DNA of 64,000 bases from Lutimonas zeaxanthinifaciens (GTDB lineage: Bacteria; Bacteroidota; Bacteroidia; Flavobacteriales; Flavobacteriaceae), in the NCBI RefSeq assembly GCF_030503675.1, contig NZ_CP129964.1:310001-374000 (forward strand), read 5' to 3'. The notes under the pieces were generated by a model. It had not been told where the DNA came from, did not search any database, and saw only the letters and a program-made list of their open reading frames with translations. Position 1 is the first letter of the stretch, and the number at the start of each line of letters is the position of its first letter. The translations under genes and the position numbers were made by a program. Shown here piece after piece: positions 28,524 through 37,463 of the stretch.

Positions 28524-29072
28524 CTAATAACCTTCCTGAATCTTGGTAGGAATCCCGTCTATACTGGATTCATTTTTATCTTTCCAGTATTGCCGGATAC
28601 CATCTTCTCCCTTTTTTTGAGCCCATTCATCGAGCTCAAGCCGCTCACCTTTAAACTCGTAGTAAGGTATGGACATGCCGCAGGAGGTCTGTACCATTTC
28701 AATATCAATACTAATAATTTGCCTGGTACCAGCAAGTTTTGGGAACAGGTCAATGCTTTTTGACCAGTCTTTATGATTGGGATGAATAACGGTTCCTTTG
28801 CCATAAAGCCTTAAGATATTGGGAGCCCCTTCGAAAGAACAGAACATGATTGTGATCCGGCCGTTTTCATTTAGATGGGCTGCAGTTTCATTACCGCTTC
28901 CTGTAAGGTTGAGCCAAAGAACTTTCTTTTCGTTCAACACCCTGAAGCTGTCCATTCCCTTTGGTGATAAGTTGATACGGCTTTGTTCAGTGGCTGTGGC
29001 TACAAAGAAAATCTTCTGTTTGGCTATAAATTTCTGAATGCGTTTACTGATATGATCGGATTGATTTGCCAT
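28524..29072 (-). CDS. Pyridoxamine 5'-phosphate oxidase family protein
   Basis: 182 residues with the split-barrel flavin-binding fold. The N-terminal strands include KIFFVATATEQSRINLSPKGMDS. A NENGRITIMFCSFEGAPNILRLYGKG segment in the middle is typical of the family branch that is not PdxH. FMN or F420 binding is possible; the substrate is unknown. It lies inside the glycerol gene run with no gap before glpD. That suggests co-expression but not a known role in glycerol use. Confidence 0.85.
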   Translation of the reverse strand: MANQSDHISKRIQKFIAKQKIFFVATATEQSRINLSPKGMDSFRVLNEKKVLWLNLTGSGNETAAHLNENGRITIMFCSFEGAPNILRLYGKGTVIHPNHKDWSKSIDLFPKLAGTRQIISIDIEMVQTSCGMSIPYYEFKGERLELDEWAQKKGEDGIRQYWKDKNESSIDGIPTKIQEGY

Positions 29073-29096
29073 GGTATTATATTTTTTTAGATTCTC

Positions 29097-29492
29097 TTAT
29101 TTTATAAGAATGCCTCTATTATTTAGAATATCAATATGTCTGAGGGCTCCTTCTTTTAAACTGTTTTTCTTTAGGACAAACTCTTTTTCAAACATACGGT
29201 TGTTTTCAAAAAAAGTCACTTTAAAATAATTATCCAGTGACAGTAGGTCCTCAAGCATTAATTCGACCTTTGCAGCTGAACGCGCCGGAAGTTTTTCGAT
29301 CTTATGCCTCATGACCGAGGTTTCCCTGGTCTTGTCCATTCCCTTGGAGACAATCAGCACCATTTCAAGATCGACATCTTTGTTATTGATCAGATAAACG
29401 TATTGATCATTTGACTTAAAAGCCTCATTGTATTCCTGGCTAACCGCCAAAAAGACATTTTCGACTTTTGGAATTTCTATATCTTTTTTCAT
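29097..29492 (-). CDS. Unknown protein, 131 aa, inside the glycerol locus
   Basis: I do not recognise the family. The protein is soluble, with no signal peptide or Cys motif. It alternates beta-strand-like segments (VYLINNKD, LEMVLIVSKG, YFKVTFFENN) with charged turns, which suggests a small beta-sandwich or barrel. It begins Met-Lys-Lys-Asp-Ile-Glu. It lies between glpK and the PNPOx-like gene in the same direction with gaps of 66 and 24 bases, so co-transcription is likely. A binding or regulatory role around glycerol kinase would be a guess. Confidence 0.7.
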   Translation of the reverse strand: MKKDIEIPKVENVFLAVSQEYNEAFKSNDQYVYLINNKDVDLEMVLIVSKGMDKTRETSVMRHKIEKLPARSAAKVELMLEDLLSLDNYFKVTFFENNRMFEKEFVLKKNSLKEGALRHIDILNNRGILIK

Positions 29493-29558
29493 TTTTTTTC
29501 TCGGGATGAGTCCTAATGTTTAAGCTTCATTTAGTTTCTTCCTTATTTTGTTTTGGAC

Positions 29559-31046
29559 TTAATCTTCCCAGTCCATAGATCTGGACACAGCTTTTTTCCA
29601 GGTTGCATAGAGTTTTTTTCGTTTGCTTTCATCCATTTTAGGCTGAAACTCTTTTTCAATTTTTCTGTTCTTTAAAATGTCTTCTTTTTTCCATAGGCCT
29701 ACCCCGATACCAGAAAGATAAGCGGCACCCAGGGCCGTGGATTCAATGATCTCTGCGCGTTCTACCGGGGTATCAAGAATGTCAGCCTGAAACTGCATCA
29801 GATAATTGTTGGCACAAGCTCCACCGTCAACCTTTAGGGCAGTGAGCCTTACTCCCGAATCTTCTTCCATTGATACAATCAGGTCTTTGCTTCGGTATGC
29901 TAAAGACTCCAATGTTGCTTTGATCAGGTGGTTCTTTCCCGTATCTCTGGTGAGGCCAAAGATGGAGCCTCTGGCATCCATATCCCAGTAGGGTGCACCT
30001 AATCCGGCAAAGGCCGGAACCACATAAACTGAGCTGTCTTCTTTTACTTGCTTTGCGAAATACTCAGAATCTTTTGCGTTGTCTATCAATTGAAGCCCGT
30101 CCCTGAGCCATTGAATTGCGGCTCCTGCTATAAACACACTTCCCTCGAGGGCATAATCGATTTTACCGTCAAGGCCCCAGGCTATCGTTGTGAGTAGGCC
30201 ATGCTCTGAAAATTTGGGTTTGGAACCCGTGTTCATGAGCAGGAAACAACCGGTTCCATAAGTGTTCTTGATCTCACCTTTTTCAAAACAGGCCTGGCCA
30301 AAGAGCGCTGCCTGTTGGTCTCCTGCAATGCCCGTGACCGGTATTTTGTAATTGTCGAATTCAAAGTTTCCGTAATGAAAATTTGAAGACTTAACCTGAG
30401 GAAGCATCGATGCAGGAATTTCGAGTTTATTGAGTAAATGCTGGTCCCAATCCAGTTTTACAATGTTATATAGCATGGTTCGGGAGGCATTGGAATAATC
30501 TGTGGCATGTACGTTACCTTTCGTCAGGTTCCACAGAAGCCAGGTGTCAACCGTTCCAAAAAGAAGTTCGTTTTTTTCAGCCATTTTTCGAGCCTTTGGG
30601 ACATTGTCAAGGATCCACTTTACTTTTGTCGCTGAGAAATAGGAATCAATAACGAGGCCAGTATTTTCCTGTATGTAAGTTTTAAGGGTGGCGTCTTTTT
30701 TAAGTTCCTTGCAATATTTACTGGTTCGGACATCCTGCCACACGATGGCATTGTATACGGGCTCTCCTGTCTTTTTGTTCCAGACAACGGTGGTTTCCCG
30801 TTGATTGGTGATTCCTATACTCAGGATGTCCTCAAAACCGATGTCATTTTCACGAATCACTTTATGCATCGTCTCCAGTTGGGACTGATAAATTTCAACA
30901 GCATTTTGTTCTACCCAGCCGTGTTCCGGGTAAATTTGCTCAGTTTCTCTTTGAGCAATGCCACAGATCTTCCCCTTGTCATCAAACAATACGGTTCGGG
31001 AACTTGTTGTCCCCTGGTCGAGGGCGAGTATATATTTTTTAGCCAT
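29559..31046 (-). CDS. glpK: Glycerol kinase
   Basis: 495 residues, normal length. FGGY-kinase motifs are present: [16 protein letters not shown] at the N-terminus, [23 protein letters not shown] and [17 protein letters not shown]. It phosphorylates glycerol to sn-glycerol-3-phosphate with ATP. It overlaps the glpF stop by 8 bases, so the two are translated from one message. Confidence 0.98.
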   Translation of the reverse strand: MAKKYILALDQGTTSSRTVLFDDKGKICGIAQRETEQIYPEHGWVEQNAVEIYQSQLETMHKVIRENDIGFEDILSIGITNQRETTVVWNKKTGEPVYNAIVWQDVRTSKYCKELKKDATLKTYIQENTGLVIDSYFSATKVKWILDNVPKARKMAEKNELLFGTVDTWLLWNLTKGNVHATDYSNASRTMLYNIVKLDWDQHLLNKLEIPASMLPQVKSSNFHYGNFEFDNYKIPVTGIAGDQQAALFGQACFEKGEIKNTYGTGCFLLMNTGSKPKFSEHGLLTTIAWGLDGKIDYALEGSVFIAGAAIQWLRDGLQLIDNAKDSEYFAKQVKEDSSVYVVPAFAGLGAPYWDMDARGSIFGLTRDTGKNHLIKATLESLAYRSKDLIVSMEEDSGVRLTALKVDGGACANNYLMQFQADILDTPVERAEIIESTALGAAYLSGIGVGLWKKEDILKNRKIEKEFQPKMDESKRKKLYATWKKAVSRSMDWED

Positions 31047-31851
31047 TCCTCTGCTTTTTTTGTGTTTGAATACTGTTGACTACAGCCGCAATCAGGATAC
31101 CGGCAACGAGAGCCATCACAATACCATAACGGATTTGAAAATCATTTTTATAGAATAACTGGTAGCAGGAGGCTCCTAAAAAACTTCCTAAAATTGGTCC
31201 AAGTATGGGTACAAAGGAATAGTTCCAGTCTGAGCTTCCTTTACCGCTGATGGGTAATAGAAAATGTGCCAGTCTTGGCCCGAAGTCCCTGGCTGGATTA
31301 ATGGCAAAACCTGTTGTTCCTCCTAAAGCAAAACCGATCACCATGATCAGCGCCCCAACCACCAATGGATTGAGCCCTTCGGTGAAATTGGTTGTTCCTA
31401 TAAAGAGCAAACTAAATATGAGAACCGCTGTACCGATGATCTCACTTATCAGATTATGCAGATAAGATCGGATAGCCGGAATGGTTGCAAATGAGCCCAA
31501 TTTTGAGACCGGATCGTCGGTTTTGGACCATAAGGGTATATAAAAGATCCATACGATGGTTGCCCCCGTAAAGGCTCCTCCAATCTGAGACAGTATATAG
31601 CCTGGAACTTTTTCCCATGGGAATTCACCTACAAAAGCAAAGCCAAGGGTAACTGCCGGATTAATGTGTGCCCCGCTGATACTTCCTACACCGTAAATGG
31701 CAAAAGTCACTGCAAGCCCCCAGCTTACTACGATGGTATTCCAACCGGCACCAAAAGACTTGGAATCTTTTAAAATAACACCGGCCACAACTCCGCCTCC
31801 GATAAGTATTAGAAAAAAAGTGCCTAAAAATTCAGCTAAGTACTCTGACAT
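31039..31851 (-). CDS. glpF: Glycerol uptake facilitator (MIP family)
   Basis: 270 residues with six hydrophobic helices and the two Asn-Pro-Ala boxes, [10 protein letters not shown] in the first half and [11 protein letters not shown] in the second. The Asp after the second box is the mark of the glycerol-conducting (GlpF) rather than water-only branch. It sits in the inner membrane. It is the first of the glycerol genes on this strand. Confidence 0.95.
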   Translation of the reverse strand: MSEYLAEFLGTFFLILIGGGVVAGVILKDSKSFGAGWNTIVVSWGLAVTFAIYGVGSISGAHINPAVTLGFAFVGEFPWEKVPGYILSQIGGAFTGATIVWIFYIPLWSKTDDPVSKLGSFATIPAIRSYLHNLISEIIGTAVLIFSLLFIGTTNFTEGLNPLVVGALIMVIGFALGGTTGFAINPARDFGPRLAHFLLPISGKGSSDWNYSFVPILGPILGSFLGASCYQLFYKNDFQIRYGIVMALVAGILIAAVVNSIQTQKKQRNG

Positions 31852-31891
31852 AAAGATTGTAATTGTTGATACGACAAATTACGAATTTTTA

Positions 31892-32077
31892 TTAATCCAG
31901 ATCTTTTCGGTTTTTGAATTTGAAAAATAGAAGGTAGGCAATGACAACCAGGACCACAAAAGGAAGGTAGGTTCCTATGGCTACACCGATCTCATATCCC
32001 CTGTCCGGGGCATTTTTTATTTTTTCTTCAATGTCGACCTGAAGCAAAAGAAAAACGAAAAGTAAAAGGTTGGCCAT
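31892..32077 (-). CDS. Small single-pass membrane protein, 61 aa
   Basis: The ATG at 32077 gives 61 residues. There is a hydrophobic N-terminal stretch (perhaps a signal), a short polar middle with EEKIKNAPDRGYEIG, a membrane helix (about 34-51), and a basic tail. No family is recognised. It follows the enoyl-CoA hydratase gene by 2 bases, so it is probably translated with it. A stop-to-glpF gap of 40 bases separates it from the glycerol genes. Confidence 0.6.
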   Translation of the reverse strand: MANLLLFVFLLLQVDIEEKIKNAPDRGYEIGVAIGTYLPFVVLVVIAYLLFFKFKNRKDLD

Positions 32078-32079
32078 GA

Positions 32080-32832
32080 TCAAGATCTGAATTTACTGAG
32101 CGCATTTTTTGTGAAATCAGACAGGACAAGCTTTCCGCTTATTTCTGCCCTTTCAATTAAAAGGGTATCCCAGTGTTCTGTTCCCTGCCAAAATATCTTT
32201 TTCATTTCTTTAAGGGATTCGGGATTGTATTGTGAAAGCTGATGGACCAGAATATCGATTCCTTCATCCATGTCCCTTTTATTTTCAAATACCCTGTTGA
32301 ACAAACCATATTTCTGCGCCCAATAGGCTGTTTTCCAGCTTTTGGCATCCAGGCTTAGATCACTCAAGGCAAAGATTCCCATCTTTCTTTCAATAGCAGG
32401 CGCAATAACAAACGGGCCAATTCCGATACTCAATTCGGATAGTTTTATGTCCGAGGCCTCTGTGGCAAAACAGTAATCACAGGCTGCAAGGATACCGACT
32501 CCTCCGCCAACAGCTTTCCCTTGTGCCCTGCCTACGATCAATTTGGAACATTTTCGCATGGCATTGATCAGATCGGCAAATCCTGAAAAGAAGCGCTTCC
32601 CTTTGGTTTCGTTATCAATTTGCAAGAGCTCGTCAAAAGAAGCCCCGGCACAGAAGGCTTTATCTCCTTCACTTTGGAGTAAAATGATTTTGACCTGATC
32701 ATTCAAACTCAATTGATCAAAGGTGTCGATCAATTTCTGTAAGAGCTCAGCCGGAAAAGAATTGCTCTTTGGATGCGAAAAGGTCACCGTAGCAACAAAA
32801 TGGTCGATATGTGTAAAAATGGATCCTACCAT
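32080..32832 (-). CDS. Enoyl-CoA hydratase/isomerase family protein
   Basis: 250 residues with the crotonase fold. The oxyanion-hole segments are AFCAGASFDELL and GKAVGGGVGILAACDYCFATE. The usual catalytic Glu positions are partly replaced, so it may be a hydratase, isomerase or hydrolase. Flavobacterial relatives are often labelled methylglutaconyl-CoA hydratase-like, which I cannot confirm. It lies 9 bases after fabD on the same strand. Confidence 0.85.
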   Translation of the reverse strand: MVGSIFTHIDHFVATVTFSHPKSNSFPAELLQKLIDTFDQLSLNDQVKIILLQSEGDKAFCAGASFDELLQIDNETKGKRFFSGFADLINAMRKCSKLIVGRAQGKAVGGGVGILAACDYCFATEASDIKLSELSIGIGPFVIAPAIERKMGIFALSDLSLDAKSWKTAYWAQKYGLFNRVFENKRDMDEGIDILVHQLSQYNPESLKEMKKIFWQGTEHWDTLLIERAEISGKLVLSDFTKNALSKFRS

Positions 32833-32841
32833 GGTTAAGGA

Positions 32842-33720
32842 TTAACTCATGCCGCTTGCAGCAACGCTTCGATCAATTTTTCGCATCAGTCCCTGCAGTA
32901 CTTTACCCGGGCCTAATTCGATAAATTCCGTTCCTCCGTCAGCAACCATTTGCTGAATAGTCTGCGTCCATCGAACAGGCGCCGTCAATTGGGCAATCAG
33001 GTTCTTTTTGATATCTGCCGCATTGTTGACCGCTGCCGCTGTCACGTTTTGATAAATCGGGCACAACGGTTCATTGAAGCTTGTGTTTTCTATGGCTGTT
33101 GCGAGTTGTTCACGTGCAGGTTCCATTAAAGGAGAGTGGAAAGCTCCACCTACTGGGAGAACCAAAGCGCGACGAGCTCCTTTTTCAGTTAAGGTTTTAC
33201 AGGCTTTGTCAATGGCTTCGATTTCGCCTGAAATCACCAACTGGCCAGGACAATTGTAGTTTGCAGCAACTACAATGCCTTCAGTCTCCGAGCATACATC
33301 TTCTACAATCTTGTCATCAAGTCCAAGAACGGCAGCCATGGTAGAAGATTGCAATTCACAAGCTTTTTGCATAGCCTGAGCCCTTTGGGAAACGAGTTTA
33401 AGAGCGCTGTCAAAAGCCAGGGTGCCATTTGCAACCAGGGCAGAAAATTCGCCCAGGGAGTGTCCTGCGACCATTTCTGGTTTAAAATCATCACCCAGCG
33501 TTTTTGCAAGAATAACCGAATGTAAAAAAATAGCAGGCTGTGTGACTTTGGTCTGTTTCAAATCATCAGCAGATCCCTCAAACATGATATCTGTTATTGA
33601 GAATCCAAGTATATCGTTAGCCTGGTTAAAAAGTTCCTGAGCTTGCGCTGAACCCTCGAAAAGATCGAGTCCCATTCCGGAAAACTGAGCCCCTTGTCCT
33701 GGAAAAATATATGCTTTCAT
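32842..33720 (-). CDS. fabD: Malonyl-CoA:ACP acyltransferase
   Basis: 292 residues. The PGQGAQFSGMG opening, the nucleophile motif GHSLGEFSAL (Ser about 89), and FHSPLM with the catalytic His near 200 are all present. It loads malonyl groups on acyl carrier protein for fatty-acid synthesis. It is the first gene of a three-gene run with the crotonase-family gene and the small membrane protein. Confidence 0.97.
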   Translation of the reverse strand: MKAYIFPGQGAQFSGMGLDLFEGSAQAQELFNQANDILGFSITDIMFEGSADDLKQTKVTQPAIFLHSVILAKTLGDDFKPEMVAGHSLGEFSALVANGTLAFDSALKLVSQRAQAMQKACELQSSTMAAVLGLDDKIVEDVCSETEGIVVAANYNCPGQLVISGEIEAIDKACKTLTEKGARRALVLPVGGAFHSPLMEPAREQLATAIENTSFNEPLCPIYQNVTAAAVNNAADIKKNLIAQLTAPVRWTQTIQQMVADGGTEFIELGPGKVLQGLMRKIDRSVAASGMS

Positions 33721-33847
33721 TTTGTGCGATTGTTATTATAAAGGTTAATTGAACCTTACAAAAGTACTTAAATGATTTATTATACCATATGATTCTGTTC
33801 TTGAAATTCGACGGGGACAATTGAATGGTTTTTCCTATTTTCGTTTT

Positions 33848-34549
33848 ATGAGCGCAAAATCCTTATCGAGCAAAGACAAAAATCTGGCTTTTAACATCTA
33901 TTTGGTCCTGGCTTCCATTTTTATAGCCTCTCTGGTAGTGTCCAATCTTATTTTTCAGAAGTTTTTTTCCTTTGATTTTCTCGGTTTATATAATTTTGAA
34001 ATCTCCGTTGGAATACTTCCTTATCCGATCACATTTTTAGTAACTGACTTGATTTCAGAAATATATGGCAAGAAGAATGCAAATAAGGTGGTGATCACGG
34101 GAATTTTTGCTTCGGCATTTTCACTATTGATCATCATGTTATCTGATGCGGCTCCTGCTACAGAATGGTCGCCCGTAGGGGACGAGGTTTTTCATACTGT
34201 ATTTGGATTATCAGCTTTGGCGGTATTTGCATCTGCCATGGCCTATCTTGTGGCTCAGTTTGTAGATATCCGAATTTATCATTTCTGGAAGGTGAAAACT
34301 AAAGGGAGGCATTTGTGGTTGAGAAATAATTTTTCAACCATAACCTCCCAGTTTTTGGATACTTTTTCTGTATTGTTTTTGCTGTGTTCTTTTGGTGTGA
34401 TCGAATGGAATTTATTTGGAATTTTACTGTTGAACGGTTTTCTTTTTAAGCTTTTGGTGGCGTTATTTGATACCCCGATTCTCTACATTTTTGTGTATTG
34501 GTTCAGGGCTCGTTTCGGACTAAAGGCTCATGAAGAGATCGCTTTATAA
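33848..34549 (+). CDS. Queuosine precursor transporter (YhhQ/VUT family)
   Basis: 233 residues from the ATG at 33848; a longer frame would need a TTG at 33821. It has six or seven hydrophobic helices. The family segment GILPYPITFLVTDLISEIYGKK is present in shorter form near residues 58-80, and DTFSVLF comes later. Members import preQ0/preQ1 or related bases for tRNA queuosine synthesis. No preQ1 riboswitch is seen upstream. It is divergent from fabD. Confidence 0.88.
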   Translation: MSAKSLSSKDKNLAFNIYLVLASIFIASLVVSNLIFQKFFSFDFLGLYNFEISVGILPYPITFLVTDLISEIYGKKNANKVVITGIFASAFSLLIIMLSDAAPATEWSPVGDEVFHTVFGLSALAVFASAMAYLVAQFVDIRIYHFWKVKTKGRHLWLRNNFSTITSQFLDTFSVLFLLCSFGVIEWNLFGILLLNGFLFKLLVALFDTPILYIFVYWFRARFGLKAHEEIAL

Positions 34550-34566
34550 GTGCCTATTTAGATATT

Positions 34567-34596
34567 TTGACTTTTATTATTGGTTATATACCTTTT
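34567..34596 (+). promoter_or_regulatory. Promoter-like elements before the non-coding region
   Basis: TTTTG ending at 34569 and TAccTTTt at 34589-34596 are 19 bases apart. Seven of the eight -7 bases fit the consensus used by the tRNA promoters in this window. No gene follows directly. Confidence 0.45.
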
Positions 34597-34601
34597 GGAG
34601 G

Positions 34602-34727
34602 GTATTGACATCAGAGTTTTATCTCACTATTTTAGCCTCTACAATTTTCCCGAACTTAAGATGTTCTCAGGATCATCTTTACAGTGTAAGGATCTTTAAG
34701 GAGACCTCTTCGGAGGTCTCTTATTCT
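34602..34727 (+). ncRNA. Candidate small RNA, about 125 nt, family unknown
   Basis: The stretch is bounded by a promoter-like pair (34567-34596) and a terminator hairpin with a TTCG loop (34701-34720). Inside, AAGATG (34659) pairs with CATCTT around a 10-base loop. Flanking CACT and AGTG can close a larger loop, together with ATCT/GGAT after a three-base bulge. No convincing ORF fits; the longest frame starts inside the yhhQ gene. 6S-Flavo RNA is one possible class by size, but I cannot match it by eye. Confidence 0.4.
34701..34727 (+). terminator. Hairpin with TTCG tetraloop
   Basis: GAGACCTC/GAGGTCTC is a perfect 8-bp stem closed by TTCG and followed by TTATTCT. It would end the candidate small RNA, or serve as a late terminator for yhhQ. 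Confidence 0.65.
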
Positions 34728-34828
34728 CATAATTTTAGACAAAGTTTTAATGTATTACTTGCTTTGGTTTTTATGAATTAATCAATTTTCCCCTCGAGTA
34801 TGGAAGTTTAAGTATTTCTGTATCATTG

Positions 34829-34867
34829 AATCAGCCCGTAAATTTTAAGAAAATTTACGGGCTGATT
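34829..34867. terminator. Perfect 18-bp inverted repeat, terminator-like
   Basis: AATCAGCCCGTAAATTTT (34829-34846) and its exact complement (34850-34867) are separated by AAG and followed by ATTATTTTTAG. The stem is unusually long for a terminator. The bases between 34728 and 34828 show no gene, so what it terminates is unclear. Confidence 0.55.
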
Positions 34868-34929
34868 ATTTTTAGTTTATTCATTTTTGTTTATGAAAAG
34901 TCAGTTTTAAATTCATCATTGGGTATCAA

Positions 34930-34951
34930 ATATACCCTCATGAGGGTATAT
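34930..34951. promoter_or_regulatory. 22-bp perfect palindrome, candidate operator of the PAS-LuxR genes
   Basis: The 22-bp palindrome is centred on CATG with arms ATATACCCT/AGGGTATAT. A further GGGTAT half-site stands at 34921-34926 in inverted orientation to the left arm. The site is about 80 bases before the chosen start of the first LuxR gene. LuxR-type dimers bind such palindromes, so autoregulation is possible. Confidence 0.45.
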
Positions 34952-35030
34952 GGTGTCTGATTCATTTTATTTAAATTGGGAATCGAAACTAACTGTAAAT
35001 CATTGTCAAAAACAACTAAGTAACTCATTT

Positions 35031-35771
35031 ATGCCTCCAAATTCAGAAGACTTAATGAGTTATCTCATTGAAGTAAAGAATTCCTACAGCGAAAAGGATC
35101 AAACCCTCCCGGATTTTGAGTCATTTGACAAGTTGCCTTTAAATGATTTGGAATGCATGTATACATTTGATTTTTCGGCAAATAAGATAAGATATCATCA
35201 GGGATTTGATACGGTTTTCGGGCATCATCCGGAAGCGTTGGATATGAGTTTTATTTTTGAACATTACCACCCGGAGGATAAACCTTACATTCAATCGATT
35301 GTTAAATCTGTAGTTCATCAACTGATGGCTATTACCATACCTGAGTATTCAAATGTGCTCAACATGTCTTACCGTTTTAAAAAAGCAGACAACACATATG
35401 CGAATATCCTTAGCAATACCATTATCTATAAAACAGATGATAGGGATAAGGTACAGCAGGTTCTGATCAAGTACACGGATATCTCATTCACCTCAGAATC
35501 AGATGCCGTGGAATGGTCCGTGGACGAGACTTATATGAAAGAAGAACAGATCAAGGAGCGGGTTTACGGGCATCACATGATTTTTACGGAACGGGAAAAG
35601 GAAGTAATTCGACTGATATTTGAAGGTGCTTCAAATAATGATATATCGATTGATTTGCATATCAGTAAGCACACGGTTGCCACACATCGGAAAAACATTT
35701 TATTGAAATCGAATTGCCATGATACCAATCAGTTAAAGGAATTTTGTAAAAAGAAAGGAATTTGTTTTTAA
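35031..35771 (+). CDS. PAS-domain LuxR-type transcriptional regulator (copy 1)
   Basis: 246 residues from the ATG at 35031. An ATG at 34950 is also in frame but lies inside the palindrome and adds 27 residues with no match in the neighbouring paralogue. An N-terminal sensor (about 35-170) has a PAS_3-like pattern with ECMYTFDFSANKI and HPEDKPYI. The C-terminal LuxR helix-turn-helix has FTEREKEVIRLIFEGAS and ISKHTVATHRKNIL. No phosphoacceptor domain is present. The signal it senses is unknown. The second copy follows after 14 bases. Confidence 0.85.
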   Translation: MPPNSEDLMSYLIEVKNSYSEKDQTLPDFESFDKLPLNDLECMYTFDFSANKIRYHQGFDTVFGHHPEALDMSFIFEHYHPEDKPYIQSIVKSVVHQLMAITIPEYSNVLNMSYRFKKADNTYANILSNTIIYKTDDRDKVQQVLIKYTDISFTSESDAVEWSVDETYMKEEQIKERVYGHHMIFTEREKEVIRLIFEGASNNDISIDLHISKHTVATHRKNILLKSNCHDTNQLKEFCKKKGICF

Positions 35772-35785
35772 TTGGGAATTGAACT

Positions 35786-36529
35786 ATGCTAAAAAGGGAA
35801 ATTGAGAATTTGAATGATTTTTTAGAGAAGTTTTCAGGACGATACAAAGACAGTTTAAAACCTGAAAGAGACCTTGAGGTTCTGAAGACTGCAGGCTTGA
35901 GCCAGACAGAATGCATGTACATATTAGATTTTTCATTGAACAAAATGATTTTTAAGAAGGGATTTATGAGTTTTCTGGGCTATTCTGAAAGGTCCATAAC
36001 TCTTGAATCTTACATAAAATGCATTCATCCTGAAGATGTGGATATGGTCAGTAAGATTGGAATGGCGACGATCATCCATACCAGTAGCCATCCCAATGAA
36101 AATCGAGATAATGTGCTTTACATTTCGTTCCGGATCAGAAAAAGCAATGGAGAATATGTGAAGGTCTTGAGTCAATCTTCGGTTTTTGAGGTTGATTCAG
36201 AGGGACATATGGTGAGCTCCCTGGTCAAAGTAAGCGACATCTCATTTATGGAGGACAATAATCTTGTTAAATACAATTTTGTTGCTCAGAATTTGGATGA
36301 AGAGGCTTTTAAAAAAGCGATTTACGGAGAAAATTATGATCTTTTTACCTCACGGGAACTGGATATCATCAATGAAATTGAGAAAGGAGCTACCACAGAG
36401 GAAATAGCCCAGATTCTGGAGATAAGTAAACATACGGTAGCCACCCACCGAAAAAAGATCTTAAAGAAGAGTGGTTGTCATTCTGCCGAAGAATTACTGC
36501 ATTTTTGCAGGAAAAACGGGATTTTGTAG
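35786..36529 (+). CDS. PAS-domain LuxR-type transcriptional regulator (copy 2)
   Basis: 247 residues, clearly a tandem paralogue of the gene before it. It shares ECMYILDFSLNKM, the HPEDVD motif of the PAS fold, a SNGEYVKVLSQS strand and the recognition helix ISKHTVATHRKKIL. The two probably come from a local duplication and are transcribed together. They could form a heterodimer, or have divided signals between them. Nothing here shows which genes they control. Confidence 0.87.
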   Translation: MLKREIENLNDFLEKFSGRYKDSLKPERDLEVLKTAGLSQTECMYILDFSLNKMIFKKGFMSFLGYSERSITLESYIKCIHPEDVDMVSKIGMATIIHTSSHPNENRDNVLYISFRIRKSNGEYVKVLSQSSVFEVDSEGHMVSSLVKVSDISFMEDNNLVKYNFVAQNLDEEAFKKAIYGENYDLFTSRELDIINEIEKGATTEEIAQILEISKHTVATHRKKILKKSGCHSAEELLHFCRKNGIL

Positions 36530-36555
36530 AAAAATAAAGTAATGTTGAGAATCAA

Positions 36556-37347
36556 TCAAATCATTATTTCCACCACATACCCTTCCCAATTACGAACATT
36601 GAAAACGGTATTATCTTCAAAGATCAGGTATTGTCCTTTTACACCTTTCAAAACCCCGGAATAATTTGGAGTTTTATCTAAGTTCAGGCTTTTTATTTTT
36701 TCCGGATATTGATCGACGGGAAAAGTAATCTCGGTTTCTTTATTATTTTCAATAAAGTAGGGTTTAGCTTCTTCCGGAACGAATTCAAAAAGTTTATCGC
36801 GTTCAGTGGCCAGATCAACATCTTCAACTGAATTGGTCAGCATTTTTCGCCAGTTAGTTTTATCAGCGACGTGTTCTTTCAGTGCAACCTCCGTAATTCC
36901 CGCGAGGTACCGGTTTGGCACCTCTACGATCTCAATGGCTTCATGGGCTCCCTGATCGATCCAGCGGGTTGGAATCTGGGCCTTACGAGTTACACCCACT
37001 TTGACATTACTACTGTTCGCTAGATAAACTACGTGTGGCTGCAACTGCATTTTTTTTTCAAATTCCAAATCACGGTCCTCTTTTCCAAGGTGGGCGGTGC
37101 TCAATTCAGGCCTCATGATCCAGTCTCCGGCCTGAGGCTGCTTAAAAAAATCTTCATAACAAAAGCCTTGTCTAAAAATCTTTTTATCTTCTCCACATGC
37201 AAGGCATTGATATTTTACGAATTCAATGGACAGCGTTTTCCCGATCAGTTGATTCATATTCAGAAAATCCTCTCCCATATCTAAATAATAAGAAACTGGT
37301 GAAGTGTTTTCCGTGGCCATTTTTTTTAGAACTCCGGTATATTTCAT
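36556..37347 (-). CDS. DUF2797 protein
   Basis: 263 residues. The N-terminal part has CLACGEDKKIFRQGFCYEDF, a four-Cys zinc-binding arrangement with the third Cys in the 'GFC' segment. The middle has HVVYLANSSNVKVGVTR and IPTRWIDQGAHEAI, typical of DUF2797 and similar to GIY-YIG endonuclease folds. A biochemical role is not established. It converges on the second LuxR gene, and its start is 116 bases from the purK stop. Confidence 0.85.
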   Translation of the reverse strand: MKYTGVLKKMATENTSPVSYYLDMGEDFLNMNQLIGKTLSIEFVKYQCLACGEDKKIFRQGFCYEDFFKQPQAGDWIMRPELSTAHLGKEDRDLEFEKKMQLQPHVVYLANSSNVKVGVTRKAQIPTRWIDQGAHEAIEIVEVPNRYLAGITEVALKEHVADKTNWRKMLTNSVEDVDLATERDKLFEFVPEEAKPYFIENNKETEITFPVDQYPEKIKSLNLDKTPNYSGVLKGVKGQYLIFEDNTVFNVRNWEGYVVEIMI

Positions 37348-37463
37348 TGCTGGTTAATTTTCTTGAGGTTCAAATTAGTAAATTTTGATTGTCTAATTAG
37401 TAAAATCAGGCAGGATTTTAATATTTCCTGTCTTAAATCGGATACAATCGAATCCATAAAAAT

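Noticed and set aside
33721-33847. preQ1 riboswitch upstream of the queuosine transporter
   Set aside because: No preQ1-type hairpin and A-rich tail could be found by eye in the short region before the start.
34530-34781. 83-codon frame overlapping the yhhQ end
   Set aside because: It starts inside yhhQ, runs through two hairpins and has no recognisable composition. A non-coding RNA reading fits better.
34950-35030. Longer start of the first PAS-LuxR gene
   Set aside because: The ATG is part of the 22-bp palindrome and the added residues have no counterpart in the tandem paralogue. It is not fully excluded.
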